Shown here in pieces: positions 16,634 to 23,974 of a stretch of 32,365 bases of DNA; the stretch's first letter is position 1, and the number at the start of each line of letters is the position of its first letter. A model generated the notes under the pieces. The model was not told where the DNA came from, did no database searches, and saw nothing but the letters and a program-made list of their open reading frames with translations. The stretch covers positions 9,093 through 41,457 of the forward strand of contig NZ_RWIJ01000046.1 in assembly GCF_019805165.1 (NCBI RefSeq), read 5' to 3'. The DNA is from Azospirillum sp. 412522. Lineage in GTDB: Bacteria; Pseudomonadota; Alphaproteobacteria; Azospirillales; Azospirillaceae. The translations under genes and the position numbers were made by a program.

Positions 16634-19284
16634 GCCCGCCCCTCCCCTTCCACCACCTCGAAAGCGGCCGGCGGCAGCCCGGCGCACCAGCGGCGCCATG
16701 CGGTGCGGTAGCCGGCCTCCACCGCGCGGGCATAGCCGGGCTCGTCCATCAGCGCCGACCGCCGCATCCGCTCGCGCAGCGTCTCCCGCTGCGCGTCGAG
16801 GAAGGCGCGGTCGGTCGCCAGCCGGAGCCCTTGCGCCAGATAGCCCTCATCGTCGTGCGTCACCAGCTCCGCCATTCCGACGGCGGCGAGCAGGGTCGCC
16901 CCCCAGCGGCCGATCTTGGTCGGCCCGGTCTGGTTCAGCACCGGCACGCCCATCCACAGCGCGTCGCAGATCGTCGTTCCGCCATTGGCGAAGACGGGAT
17001 CCAGCGCCACGTCGATGGTGACGTAATCCTGATAGGGGTCGGGGGTGATGCCGCGCAGCTCCAGCCGCCCCGCCCAGATGCCATGCCGGGCGAAGGCCGC
17101 CAGCAGGCGCAGGTCGGCGCCGCCGCCGCTGCCCAGTCCCCGCCATTTCAGCACCAGCTTCGCCGTCGGCACCGTGGCCAGCAGCCGCGCCCACAACGCG
17201 ATGGTGGCGGCGTTGACCTTGGTGATGTTGTTGAAGGAGCCGAAGGTGATGTGACCGTTGCGCTCCACCGGCGGCCGGGCGGGCGGCGTGAAGCCGGACT
17301 CCGCCGGGCGGTAGCACAGCACGCAGCCGGGCAGCCGGATCAGCTTTTCGACATGCAAGGCATCGGCCCCGGCCGGCGCCAGACGCGGATCGGCGATCTG
17401 GTAATCCACGGCGCCGAGACCGGTCGTGTTGGGATAGAGCGGCAGGCTGACCTGCACCGGTGCCGGGCGGCGCGCCATCAGCGGCATGCGGTTGCGCGAC
17501 ATGTGGCCGCCGGCGTCGACCAGGATGTCGATACGGTCCTCCCGGATCCGGCGGTCGAGATCCTCGTCCGTCAGGGCCGCCACGTCGCGCCAGCGGTCGG
17601 CCGCCGCCTGGAAGCGGTCGGTGGTGGCGTCGCGGCTGCGGTCGTTGTGATAGCAGGTGACCTCCACCGCCCGGCGGTCGTGCCCCTCGATCAGCGGCAG
17701 CAGGAAATGGTAGCCCGGCCCCGGATAGCGCTGGAAATCCGGCGACAGATAGCCGACGCGCAGGCGCCGCTCCGGCTCCCGGCTCTCCACCGTATGGGGA
17801 GTGGCGGGGACGGACGGCAGGTGCCGCTCGAAGGCGCGGTGCTCGCGGAAGACCTCCAGCGGATCGGCGCGGTCGTCGAAGCACAGGCAGAACAGCATGT
17901 TGGAACGGATCGCCGCCTCCTCCGGCGCCCGGTCGAGCGCGGCGCGGAAGGCCGACACCGCCTCGCCATGCAGCCCGAGCGCCATCCAGGCGACGCCGAG
18001 GTTGGAGTTGGCGAGCGCCAGCTGCCCCGGATCTGCCAGTCTCCTTGCGCGGTCGAGCGGCGGGATCGCCTCCTCCGCCGCGTTGGCCTCCAGCCGCAGC
18101 GTTCCGATATTGACCCAGGCCGCCGCGTCGCCGGGCATCAGCGCCAGCGCGCGCCGGTGCCAGGACAGCGCCCGTTCCGGCTGCAGGGCCAGCTGGAACG
18201 CCGACCCGGCATTGGCGGCCAGCGCCGCGTCGTCGGGAGCCACGCGCACCGCGCGCTGGACCGCCGGCCCCGCGCCCTCCATCCCCAGGGTCGCCCGCGC
18301 CAGACCCAGCCCCGACAGCGCAAGGCCCGAGGCCGGCGCCAGCACCAGCGCATGGCGGTATATCCGCTCCGCCGCCGCGGCCCGCCGCCGGCCATAGAGC
18401 CGGCCGGCCAAGGCCAGCACCGGCTCGTCCGCCAACGGATCCAGCCGCACCAGCCGCGCCAGCCAGACCGGCTCCTGCGTCGGCCGGCTCTCCGAAACGC
18501 CCAGGCTCCGGACCGCCGCAGCATGGCCGGGCACCAGCGCCAGCAGCCGGCGGGCCGCCGCCAGGGCGCCGGTGCCGTCGTCCGACTGCTGGCGGATCCG
18601 CAGGCACTGCTCCAGCGGCTCCGCCATCTGCGGCGCAGCCCCGGTCAGCGCCTCGAAGGCCGCCGCCGCCTCGCCGGTCCGGCCGGCATCGCGCAGGGCC
18701 GCTCCCCGGTTGAAGGCGGCCAGGATCCGGTGCGGCTCCAGCGTCGCCGCCCGCCCGTACCATGCCGCGGCGGGCAGGAAACGCCCGCCATCGTACAGCG
18801 CGTCCCCCAGGTCCCCGGCACTCCCGGCGTCCGCCGGCTCCAGCGCCATCGCCCGCAGCAGCGCCTGCGCAGCCGGTCCCGGCTGGTTCAGCCGCGTCCA
18901 GGCCGCCGCCTCCAGCCGCGGCAGCGACGGGTCGAGCGGCGCCAGGCGGGCCGCGGAACGGAAGGCCGTCGCCGCATCCTCCCAGCGCTCCGCCGCCTCC
19001 AGCAGCCGGCCCAGATTGGCGTGGAAGACCGGCTGGCGCGGGTCGGCCTTCACCGCCTGCCGGATCCGCTCGATCCCTTCCGTCAGCGCGCCGGTCTGCG
19101 CCTTGATCAGGCCCGACAGATGAAGTGCATCCGCCTGCTTCGGCAGCCGCTTCAGCACCCGATCGTAGAGCGTCGCCGCCTCGGCCAGCTGCCCGTTCTG
19201 ATGATGGGTGACTGCACGGGTCAGCAGCGCCTGGGCGTCGGCTGTCCCGGTCGGACGATGCGGCGGGCGATGGTTCGGTTTCAT
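16630..19284 (-). CDS. TPR protein with OGT/SPINDLY-like (GT41) glycosyltransferase domain
   Basis: An 884-residue protein. Residues about 15-480 form a long TPR array (for example GQLAEAATLYDRVLKRLPKQ, RQPVFHANLGRLLEAAERWE, ANSNLGVAWMALGLHGEAVS). Residues about 505-880 match bacterial OGT-like transferases: RLRVGYLSPDFQRYP, DRIDILVDAGGHMSRNRMPL, RRPAPVQVSLPLYPNTTG, HITFGSFNNITKVNA, and ALDPVFANGGTTICDALWMG. The lysine of NNITK (about 689) matches the donor-contacting lysine of OGT. The usual histidine after SPDF is replaced (DFQRYPG), although a histidine follows in GYHF. The domain is known to modify proteins; here the target is unknown. The ATG at 19284 has only a weak GAGAG upstream. It is coupled to the GT9 gene downstream. 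Confidence 0.88.
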   Translation of the reverse strand: MKPNHRPPHRPTGTADAQALLTRAVTHHQNGQLAEAATLYDRVLKRLPKQADALHLSGLIKAQTGALTEGIERIRQAVKADPRQPVFHANLGRLLEAAERWEDAATAFRSAARLAPLDPSLPRLEAAAWTRLNQPGPAAQALLRAMALEPADAGSAGDLGDALYDGGRFLPAAAWYGRAATLEPHRILAAFNRGAALRDAGRTGEAAAAFEALTGAAPQMAEPLEQCLRIRQQSDDGTGALAAARRLLALVPGHAAAVRSLGVSESRPTQEPVWLARLVRLDPLADEPVLALAGRLYGRRRAAAAERIYRHALVLAPASGLALSGLGLARATLGMEGAGPAVQRAVRVAPDDAALAANAGSAFQLALQPERALSWHRRALALMPGDAAAWVNIGTLRLEANAAEEAIPPLDRARRLADPGQLALANSNLGVAWMALGLHGEAVSAFRAALDRAPEEAAIRSNMLFCLCFDDRADPLEVFREHRAFERHLPSVPATPHTVESREPERRLRVGYLSPDFQRYPGPGYHFLLPLIEGHDRRAVEVTCYHNDRSRDATTDRFQAAADRWRDVAALTDEDLDRRIREDRIDILVDAGGHMSRNRMPLMARRPAPVQVSLPLYPNTTGLGAVDYQIADPRLAPAGADALHVEKLIRLPGCVLCYRPAESGFTPPARPPVERNGHITFGSFNNITKVNAATIALWARLLATVPTAKLVLKWRGLGSGGGADLRLLAAFARHGIWAGRLELRGITPDPYQDYVTIDVALDPVFANGGTTICDALWMGVPVLNQTGPTKIGRWGATLLAAVGMAELVTHDDEGYLAQGLRLATDRAFLDAQRETLRERMRRSALMDEPGYARAVEAGYRTAWRRWCAGLPPAAFEVVEGEGRA

Positions 19285-19960
19285 CCGCTGTCGGCACTCT
19301 CTGGTGGTCCGGCGGATAATGCTGGTCGGCCGGCCCCCCGACAAGCGCCAGTTCGGATGTGGGTTCAAGCGCCAACCGGCGCTGCCGCTCGGCCAAAACC
19401 GCCTCGCGGGCACGGGTGCGGCGGCGCTGCTCCTCGGTGCGGGCGCGAAGATGCTGTTCCTGGCGCAGGCGGGTGGCCAGCCGCCGCAGATCGTCGGCGG
19501 CGCGGCTTTCCGCTGCCGGCGGCAGGGCGGCCAGCGCCTCGCGGAAGTCGCCCAGCGTCGGAAAGCGGCTCCAGCCGCTGCGAAAAGCCGCCCACACCGC
19601 CTCGAAGGCCGCCATCCAGCGGTCGGCCGGCCATTCCGCCATCGCCCGCACGTCGGCCTCCAGCAGCTCGGCGTCGGGCAGTTCCAGGGCGAAGCGGTCG
19701 GCCAGCTTCTCCAGCCCGGTCAGCACATTCTCGATGCCGATCGGCGGGACCAGCGCGCCGATGGCCTGCTCCACCCGGTCGGCCAGCGCGCCGATCTCGC
19801 CGGGCGCCAGATCCTGCGTCTCGAACCGCAGATCCGCGGCCTCAAGCCTGGCCAGCGAGGCGAAGGCGCAATGCTGCGAGGGTTTCGCGGTTGCGGCTGG
19901 CGGCATCGGATGCGGCACCGGCCCGCAAGGGGCCCGGACGGGGGCTTGGGCGTCGGTCAT
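19285..19960 (-). CDS. Putative replication accessory protein; no stop codon before the next gene
   Basis: A frame opens at ATG 19960, with GGGAG 7 bases upstream. About 225 residues look like a real protein: an acidic segment (APGEIGALADRVEQAIGALV), a tryptophan-rich core (MAEWPADRWMAAFEAVWAAF, then RSGWSRFPTLGDFREALAAL) and a charged helix rich in R, E and Q (about residues 165-205). The FRSGWSRFPTLGDF part reminds me of helicase-loader-like proteins, but this is weak. The frame has no stop until 16847, deep inside the TPR glycosyltransferase in another frame, so the right-hand coordinate given is only the edge of the recognisable part. A stop exists at 19365 one frame over, so a single indel near 19370-19400 would give a ~200-residue protein. 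It overlaps the upstream gene by 119 bases. Confidence 0.5.
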
Positions 19961-20672
19961 TGCGGGACTCCCGGCGGAACTGGGGGGCAGTGGACTGGAT
20001 CTGGGACTGGATCGGGGACTGGACGGCTTCACGGTCGGCGGAGGCCGGCTCGGCGGGAGCCACCAGCTCCCGGGCGATCCAGCGGCGCCACGCGGCCCCC
20101 GGATCCGGCGGGCGGTAGCCGTTGCGGCGGTGCGCCTTGCGGCACCAGGAGACGAACTTCGCGGTCACCCGACCGGCATCGACCTCGGGACGCTCCAGCG
20201 CCGCCCAGGCCAGATCGGCGGCATCCGGCTGCCAGTCGGCCGGCAATGCCTCCTCCTGCCGGACATCCCGCCGGACCGTCCCCCCACCCGGGAGGGAGGA
20301 GGAGGATTCAGGATTCCCAGATTCCAAGGAAAAGTCCGCCGGCGAACCGCTGCTGTCAGCCGGCTGACAGGACAGGACGGCGGTGACGCCCTCCATCCCC
20401 GCCAGCTGATAGGCGAACCCGCGCAGGCCCCGCCGCGGCTTGGCGCAGACCGGCGCCGCCGAATCCTGCAGGACCTTCTCCTGCAGGCCCTTCAGCACGG
20501 CGTTGAACCAGGCGCGGCTTTGTCCGAGCTCCTCGGCCAGCTCGCCTTGCGTGGCGGTGCAGACACCGTCGCGGTCGGCATGGGCATAGAGCGCGGACAA
20601 CACCGCGATGTCGGCGGCCTGGATGCCGGGCATGGCGATCCAGCGCCTGTACATGTCGATGTATGGCTTCAT
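19842..20672 (-). CDS. DnaT-like replication protein with N-terminal winged helix
   Basis: A 276-residue protein. Residues about 5-70 form a winged-helix domain (MYRRWIAMPGIQAADIAVLS, GVCTATQGELAEELGQSRAW) of the kind found in plasmid and phage replication proteins. After a serine/proline-rich linker, residues about 144-200 (LPADWQPDAADLAWAALERP, FVSWCRKAHRRNGYRPPDPG, AAWRRWIARELV) resemble the C-terminal DnaT/helicase-loader domain, including the W-x(n)-W-x-x-WI spacing. It is divergent from repA, with the iteron region between them, so a role in replication of this replicon is a reasonable inference. The last 40 residues are in an overlap with the next gene and have a random look. The ribosome site is weak. 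Confidence 0.72.
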   Translation of the reverse strand: MKPYIDMYRRWIAMPGIQAADIAVLSALYAHADRDGVCTATQGELAEELGQSRAWFNAVLKGLQEKVLQDSAAPVCAKPRRGLRGFAYQLAGMEGVTAVLSCQPADSSGSPADFSLESGNPESSSSLPGGGTVRRDVRQEEALPADWQPDAADLAWAALERPEVDAGRVTAKFVSWCRKAHRRNGYRPPDPGAAWRRWIARELVAPAEPASADREAVQSPIQSQIQSTAPQFRRESRNDRRPSPRPGPLRAGAASDAASRNRETLAALRLRLAGQA

Positions 20673-20845
20673 TGCGATACCCGTCTGTCGGTCGATCCGT
20701 GGACGGGCGGAGGCAAGGGAGGAGCGTCAACGGACTCGCAATGAATCCGCTTGGCTTTGCGGGACTGCCCTGCCATCATGGAGTCGCCAAACCGCCAGAT
20801 GTGGGGTGTCCGGGTTTCCCTCGGTCTCCTCCGTCCGACACGAAG

Positions 20846-20870
20846 GGCCCGGAGCAATCCGGGCCTTTTG
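20846..20870 (+). terminator. Intrinsic terminator with no gene upstream on its strand
   Basis: A perfect 8-bp stem (GGCCCGGA at 20846-20853 with TCCGGGCC at 20858-20865), GCAA loop, then TTTTGTGTTTG. It points rightward, but no rightward gene precedes it; the nearest gene is the leftward DnaT-like gene starting at 20672. It may end a small RNA that reads across that gene's leader in antisense. Confidence 0.7.
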
Positions 20871-20987
20871 TGTTTGCGGAGGTCGGTCCTCCGTTACGTC
20901 ATGCTCCTCGCTCCTTCAAAGAACACGGGGTTGCAGAAACCCGTGGCGCCGGCCAGGATCTGGCATGGGCGCATGTCGATGGCGTAA

Positions 20988-21009
20988 GGGCGGTTTCCGC
21001 CCGTTTTTT
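20988..21009 (+). terminator. Second orphan intrinsic terminator
   Basis: A perfect 6-bp GC stem (GGGCGG at 20988-20993 with CCGCCC at 20997-21002), TTT loop, then GTTTTTT. It also points rightward and lies about 130 bases after the first orphan terminator, with no reading frame between that looks coding. Another small hairpin (CACGGG/CCCGTG near 20929-20944) lies between them. Confidence 0.72.
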
Positions 21010-21150
21010 GAAATGTGTACGTCGCGTCGCGCATCTGTCCACGGTCTTGGAAGAATCGTCCACGGACGGCATTTCGGCGACGCAAGCCGAGATTCTCGCG
21101 GAGGAATCAAGCACTTGTGCCGTAGCGGCTTCGCCACCCGATCCGCAAGT

Positions 21151-21373
21151 GTCGCCGTTGTGCCGAAAGATTCGGGTCAAAACGTCGCCGTTGTGCCGAA
21201 AGATTCTTGGGCCTCGGTGGCTTGCGGCGACCGGATCGCGGCGTCGAACGTCGCCGTTCTGCCGAATGATGGAGCGGATCCCTGCCCTGCCCTGCCGTCC
21301 CCGGGATGGAATCGGCGGAGAATCGGGTGGGAATCGGCCCTTCGGCGGATCGTCCGAACGTCGCCGTTCTGCC
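21151..21373 (+). repeat. Iteron cluster A, four direct copies
   Basis: Cores begin at 21151, 21184, 21250 and 21360. The first two are identical over 23 bases and have T-G-T-G at the variable position (TTGTGCC); the last two have TTCTGCC. Copy 3 carries GAATGAT instead of GAAAGAT, and copy 4 diverges after the core. Confidence 0.9.
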
Positions 21374-21581
21374 AGTCGAAGGCCGCCCAAGGGGGTTCCA
21401 GGCCGTGGTCGAGGGGGGAACACGGATCAATTACCTAGGGAAAACAATGTGTTGACCTTCCATCTCTCCCCCCCGCCACCGTCCGGCACGGCAGAACGCA
21501 GACGTTGGCGCCGCCGGATGCCTGCCGGGAGCCGTCCCGGCGCCGTCCGGCCGCCCTCCGCCGCAGCCGCGCCGAAAAACT

Positions 21582-21648
21582 GGCAGAACGGCGACGTTCG
21601 CCCGCACAATCCGCGCCGTCCGCGGGAATCTTTCGGCAGAACGGCGAC
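21582..21648 (-). repeat. Iteron cluster B, two copies in the opposite direction
   Basis: On the minus strand the core GTCGCCGTTCTGCC occurs at 21595-21582 and 21648-21635. The latter extends to 21626 as a full 23-base unit ending GAAAGATTC. They are closest to the repA start, so RepA bound here could also repress its own gene. Confidence 0.9.
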
Positions 21649-21739
21649 GTTTGGTCCGGCAGTGTGGAACAGGGCGGCGGGCTTGTGGATTATGGGTTCA
21701 ACCCACTTGAAGCCGCCCGGGACCCGCGGGAGAGATCGC

Positions 21740-22684
21740 ATGACCCAGACCACCAACGCCGAGCTGCTCGACCGGCCGCTGCAATTGGCTCTGCGGCTCG
21801 ATTCCCCGCTGACCGGCGATGTGCAGAACGACCGCCACATGATGGTCTACAGCCTGTTCGGCCTGTCGAAGGACAAGGCGGAATCGCTGCCGACCTACGA
21901 TGACGGCAAGGTGCGGATCGAGGTGCGGGCGCCGAAGAATGTCGGCGTTGCGACGATCTGGGACAAGGCGGTGCTGCTCTACGCCATCTCGCTGCTGCGC
22001 GAGAAGATGGACTCCGGCAAGGGCTCCAAGCTGGGCGAGCTCCACTTCACCACCAGCGACCTCCAGCGCATCGTCGGCAAGACCGCCGGTGGCAGCGCCT
22101 ACGACAAGATCGAAGGGGCGTTGGAACGGTTGCAGGGCACGCAGATCAAGACCAACCTGGAAACCGGCGGCGAGGGCGAGAGCGGCGCCTTCTCGTGGAT
22201 TTCCGACTACAAGCTGCTCTACCAGCGCAAGAAGGACGGCGAGCGGGCTGTGCGCGGGCTGAAGCTGACGTTGTCGGGCTGGGTCACCCGCGCGGCGCTG
22301 GGCCACAATCTGCTGAGCTACGACGACCAGTATTTCGCGCTGAAGCCGGTGGAGAAGCGGCTCTACGAGATCGCGCGCGCCCACCTCGCCCGCGGCCACG
22401 CCTTCTGGATGGCGCTGGAGCCGCTGCGCAAGCGCGTCGGCTCCGACAACGACCTGCGCAAGTTCAAGAATGCGCTGGGTCCCGTGCTGGCCGCCGACCG
22501 CATCCCCGGCTACGGCGTGCGCATCGTCGAGACGGCGGAGTACAAGGAGACGATGAAGGCGCGCGGGGCCGTGCTGGGCCGCGTGCTGAACGCCGACCTG
22601 CCGGTGCTGTTCTGGAAGAAGGACCAGGGCCAGCCGGAGAACTGGATCGACGTGCCGAAGGTCGAATACGACGAGACGGTTTGA
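21740..22684 (+). CDS. repA: Plasmid replication initiator, RPA family RepA
   Basis: A 314-residue initiator of the replication initiator protein A family, typical of secondary replicons in alphaproteobacteria. Family features are the N-terminal QNDRHMMVYSLFGLSKDKAE, then VRAPKNVGVATIWDKAVLLY, a winged-helix-like region (LHFTTSDLQRIVGKTAGGSA, YDKIEGALERLQGTQIKT), ISDYKLLYQRKKDGERAVRG and the second half LSYDDQYFALKPVEKRLYEI. It should bind the iterons upstream and open the origin. GGGAGAG about 6 bases before the ATG supports the start; the frame upstream is open but crosses the iterons and is not coding. The last residues VEYDETV end 56 bases before a palindromic element that separates it from parA. 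Confidence 0.92.
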   Translation: MTQTTNAELLDRPLQLALRLDSPLTGDVQNDRHMMVYSLFGLSKDKAESLPTYDDGKVRIEVRAPKNVGVATIWDKAVLLYAISLLREKMDSGKGSKLGELHFTTSDLQRIVGKTAGGSAYDKIEGALERLQGTQIKTNLETGGEGESGAFSWISDYKLLYQRKKDGERAVRGLKLTLSGWVTRAALGHNLLSYDDQYFALKPVEKRLYEIARAHLARGHAFWMALEPLRKRVGSDNDLRKFKNALGPVLAADRIPGYGVRIVETAEYKETMKARGAVLGRVLNADLPVLFWKKDQGQPENWIDVPKVEYDETV

Positions 22685-22740
22685 ACCGGCGCTGGTCGAG
22701 ATTGTCGCATGGAAGTCTCGATTCCATCGCAAGAACCACT

Positions 22741-22823
22741 GTCATCCCCGCGAAGGCGGGGATCCAGGTTTACCCATTGGTTCTGCTTGGGAAACACTGG
22801 ATCCCCGCCTTCGCGGGGATGAT
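22741..22823. repeat. REP-like palindromic element between repA and parA
   Basis: Two arms of about 27 bases (22741-22767 and 22797-22823), containing ATCCCCGCGAAGGCGGGGAT, face each other around a 29-base centre, and each arm is itself a hairpin (CCCCGC/GCGGGG). This arm sequence is a very widespread proteobacterial intergenic repeat. Paired arms like this suggest a REPIN- or MITE-like unit. It may also limit read-through from repA into parA. The rest of 22685-22951 should hold the parAB promoter; CGTGGATAA at 22831 is a one-mismatch DnaA box. Confidence 0.8.
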
Positions 22824-22951
22824 CGGCTTACGTGGATAACATCCGATCTGCCAAGCATAACCCGCCTCCCCATCCGGTAGACACCCGTTGCCGGAGTCGC
22901 GACGACTTGGTAGGGTCGCTGCCGACCGGTGCCGGGGCAGGAGGACGGGGC

Positions 22952-23974
22952 GTGACAGGGGAACAGTTGAAGGCGTTGCGGGAACGGCGCGGCCTGACCC
23001 AGACGCAGATGGCGGCGTTCGTCAATGAACTGACCGGCCGCAAATACGACAAGCAGCGGCTCAGCAAGTGGGAGACCGGCAAGGAGGCCCTGCCCCGCGA
23101 TGTGCTGGGCCGGCTGCTGCTGCTGGATCTGGAGCGGCCGGAAAGCGCCCTGCCCCGCCGCGGCACCACCGTCGCCGTCGGTTTGCAGAAGGGCGGCACC
23201 GCCAAGACCGCGACCTCGATCAACCTCGCCTTCATCCTGGCACGCGCCGGCAACCGCGTCCTGCTGGTCGATGCCGACCCGCAGGGCAACGCCACCGTGC
23301 ATGTCGGCGTGCCGCAGGCCGACGTGGTGGCGCTGACCGAACAGGGCAAGGTCCTCTACCACGCGCTGATGGGCAAGACCTCCCTCGACGCGGTGATCCG
23401 CCCGACCGGCGTCGAGGGGCTGGACGTCGTCCCCTCCAGCATCGCGCTGGCGAGCGCCGACACCGAGCTGCCGGGCAATCTGACCAACGCGCAGACCGCG
23501 CTGGCCGAGATGCTGGACGGCGTGCGCGAGCGCTACGACGTGATCGTCATCGACTGCGCCCCCAACCTGGGCGCCGTGACGATCAACGCCCTGACCGCCG
23601 CCGACTATGTCCTGGTGCCCTGCCAGGCGGAGCCGCACGCCATCCTCGGCGTCAGCGCCTTCCTCGACACCGTCGCCAAGATCCAGCGCCGCCTCAACCC
23701 GCGGCTGGAGGTGCTGGGCATCCTGCCGACCATGGTCAACCCGCGCCAGACCCAGGACCGCTCGTCGCTCGACGACATCCAGCGCCTGTGGGGCGACAGC
23801 CGCCGGGTTTTCCCGCCGGTGCCGCGCGCCACCATCTACGCCCAGGCGGCCGGCGCCAACGTCATCACGCTGGATGCCGATATCGGCGCGCCGGGGGTGG
23901 AGAGCTATGCCGCCATCGCCTCGGCGCTGCTGACCGCCATGGGCCGTTTGCAGGAGACCGTCGATGCCGCCTAA
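22952..23974 (+). CDS. parA: ParA partition ATPase with fused N-terminal helix-turn-helix
   Basis: A 340-residue partition ATPase. Residues about 5-45 (LKALRERRGLTQTQMAAFVN, YDKQRLSKWETG) are an XRE-like DNA-binding domain, a ParA type that can repress its own operon. The deviant Walker A is KGGTAKT at 80-86, where KGGVGKT is usual; both lysines remain but the glycine before the second is alanine. Walker A' is VLLVDADPQGN at 103-113, and the Walker B region is YDVIVIDCAPNLGAV. The GTG at 22952 is preferred because AGGAGG lies 7 bases before it, although the frame is open to 22832. It overlaps parB by 11 bases, so they form an operon. It should segregate this replicon through the parS sites after parB. 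Confidence 0.93.
   Translation: MTGEQLKALRERRGLTQTQMAAFVNELTGRKYDKQRLSKWETGKEALPRDVLGRLLLLDLERPESALPRRGTTVAVGLQKGGTAKTATSINLAFILARAGNRVLLVDADPQGNATVHVGVPQADVVALTEQGKVLYHALMGKTSLDAVIRPTGVEGLDVVPSSIALASADTELPGNLTNAQTALAEMLDGVRERYDVIVIDCAPNLGAVTINALTAADYVLVPCQAEPHAILGVSAFLDTVAKIQRRLNPRLEVLGILPTMVNPRQTQDRSSLDDIQRLWGDSRRVFPPVPRATIYAQAAGANVITLDADIGAPGVESYAAIASALLTAMGRLQETVDAA

Larger units (their letters stand above)
21151..21692. other. Putative iteron-type origin of replication
   Basis: Six copies of a 14-base core GTCGCCGTTNTGCC occur just upstream of repA. Four are in the forward direction (21151, 21184, 21250, 21360). Two are reversed (21582-21595 and 21626-21648). Three copies extend to a full 23-base unit ending GAAAGATTC. 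The first two are 33 bases apart, three helical turns. Between the clusters is the only AT-rich patch (about 21421-21460, with CAATTACCTAGGGAAAACAA), a possible unwinding site. A one-mismatch DnaA box (TGTGGATTA) is at 21684-21692. Iterons next to an RPA-family RepA mark the probable origin. Confidence 0.8.

Noticed and set aside
19842..20032. Upstream start (20032) for the small accessory gene
   Set aside because: The added residues (serine/proline-rich) lie inside the DnaT-like gene and the ATG at 19960 has a good ribosome site.
20690..20845. Possible tRNA gene before the first orphan terminator
   Set aside because: No cloverleaf, no T-loop GTTCGA-type sequence and no CCA end on either strand.
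20899..21423. Minus-strand frame of 174 codons with repeated FRHNGDV
   Set aside because: The repeated residues are simply the iterons read in one frame; no domain and no good ribosome site.
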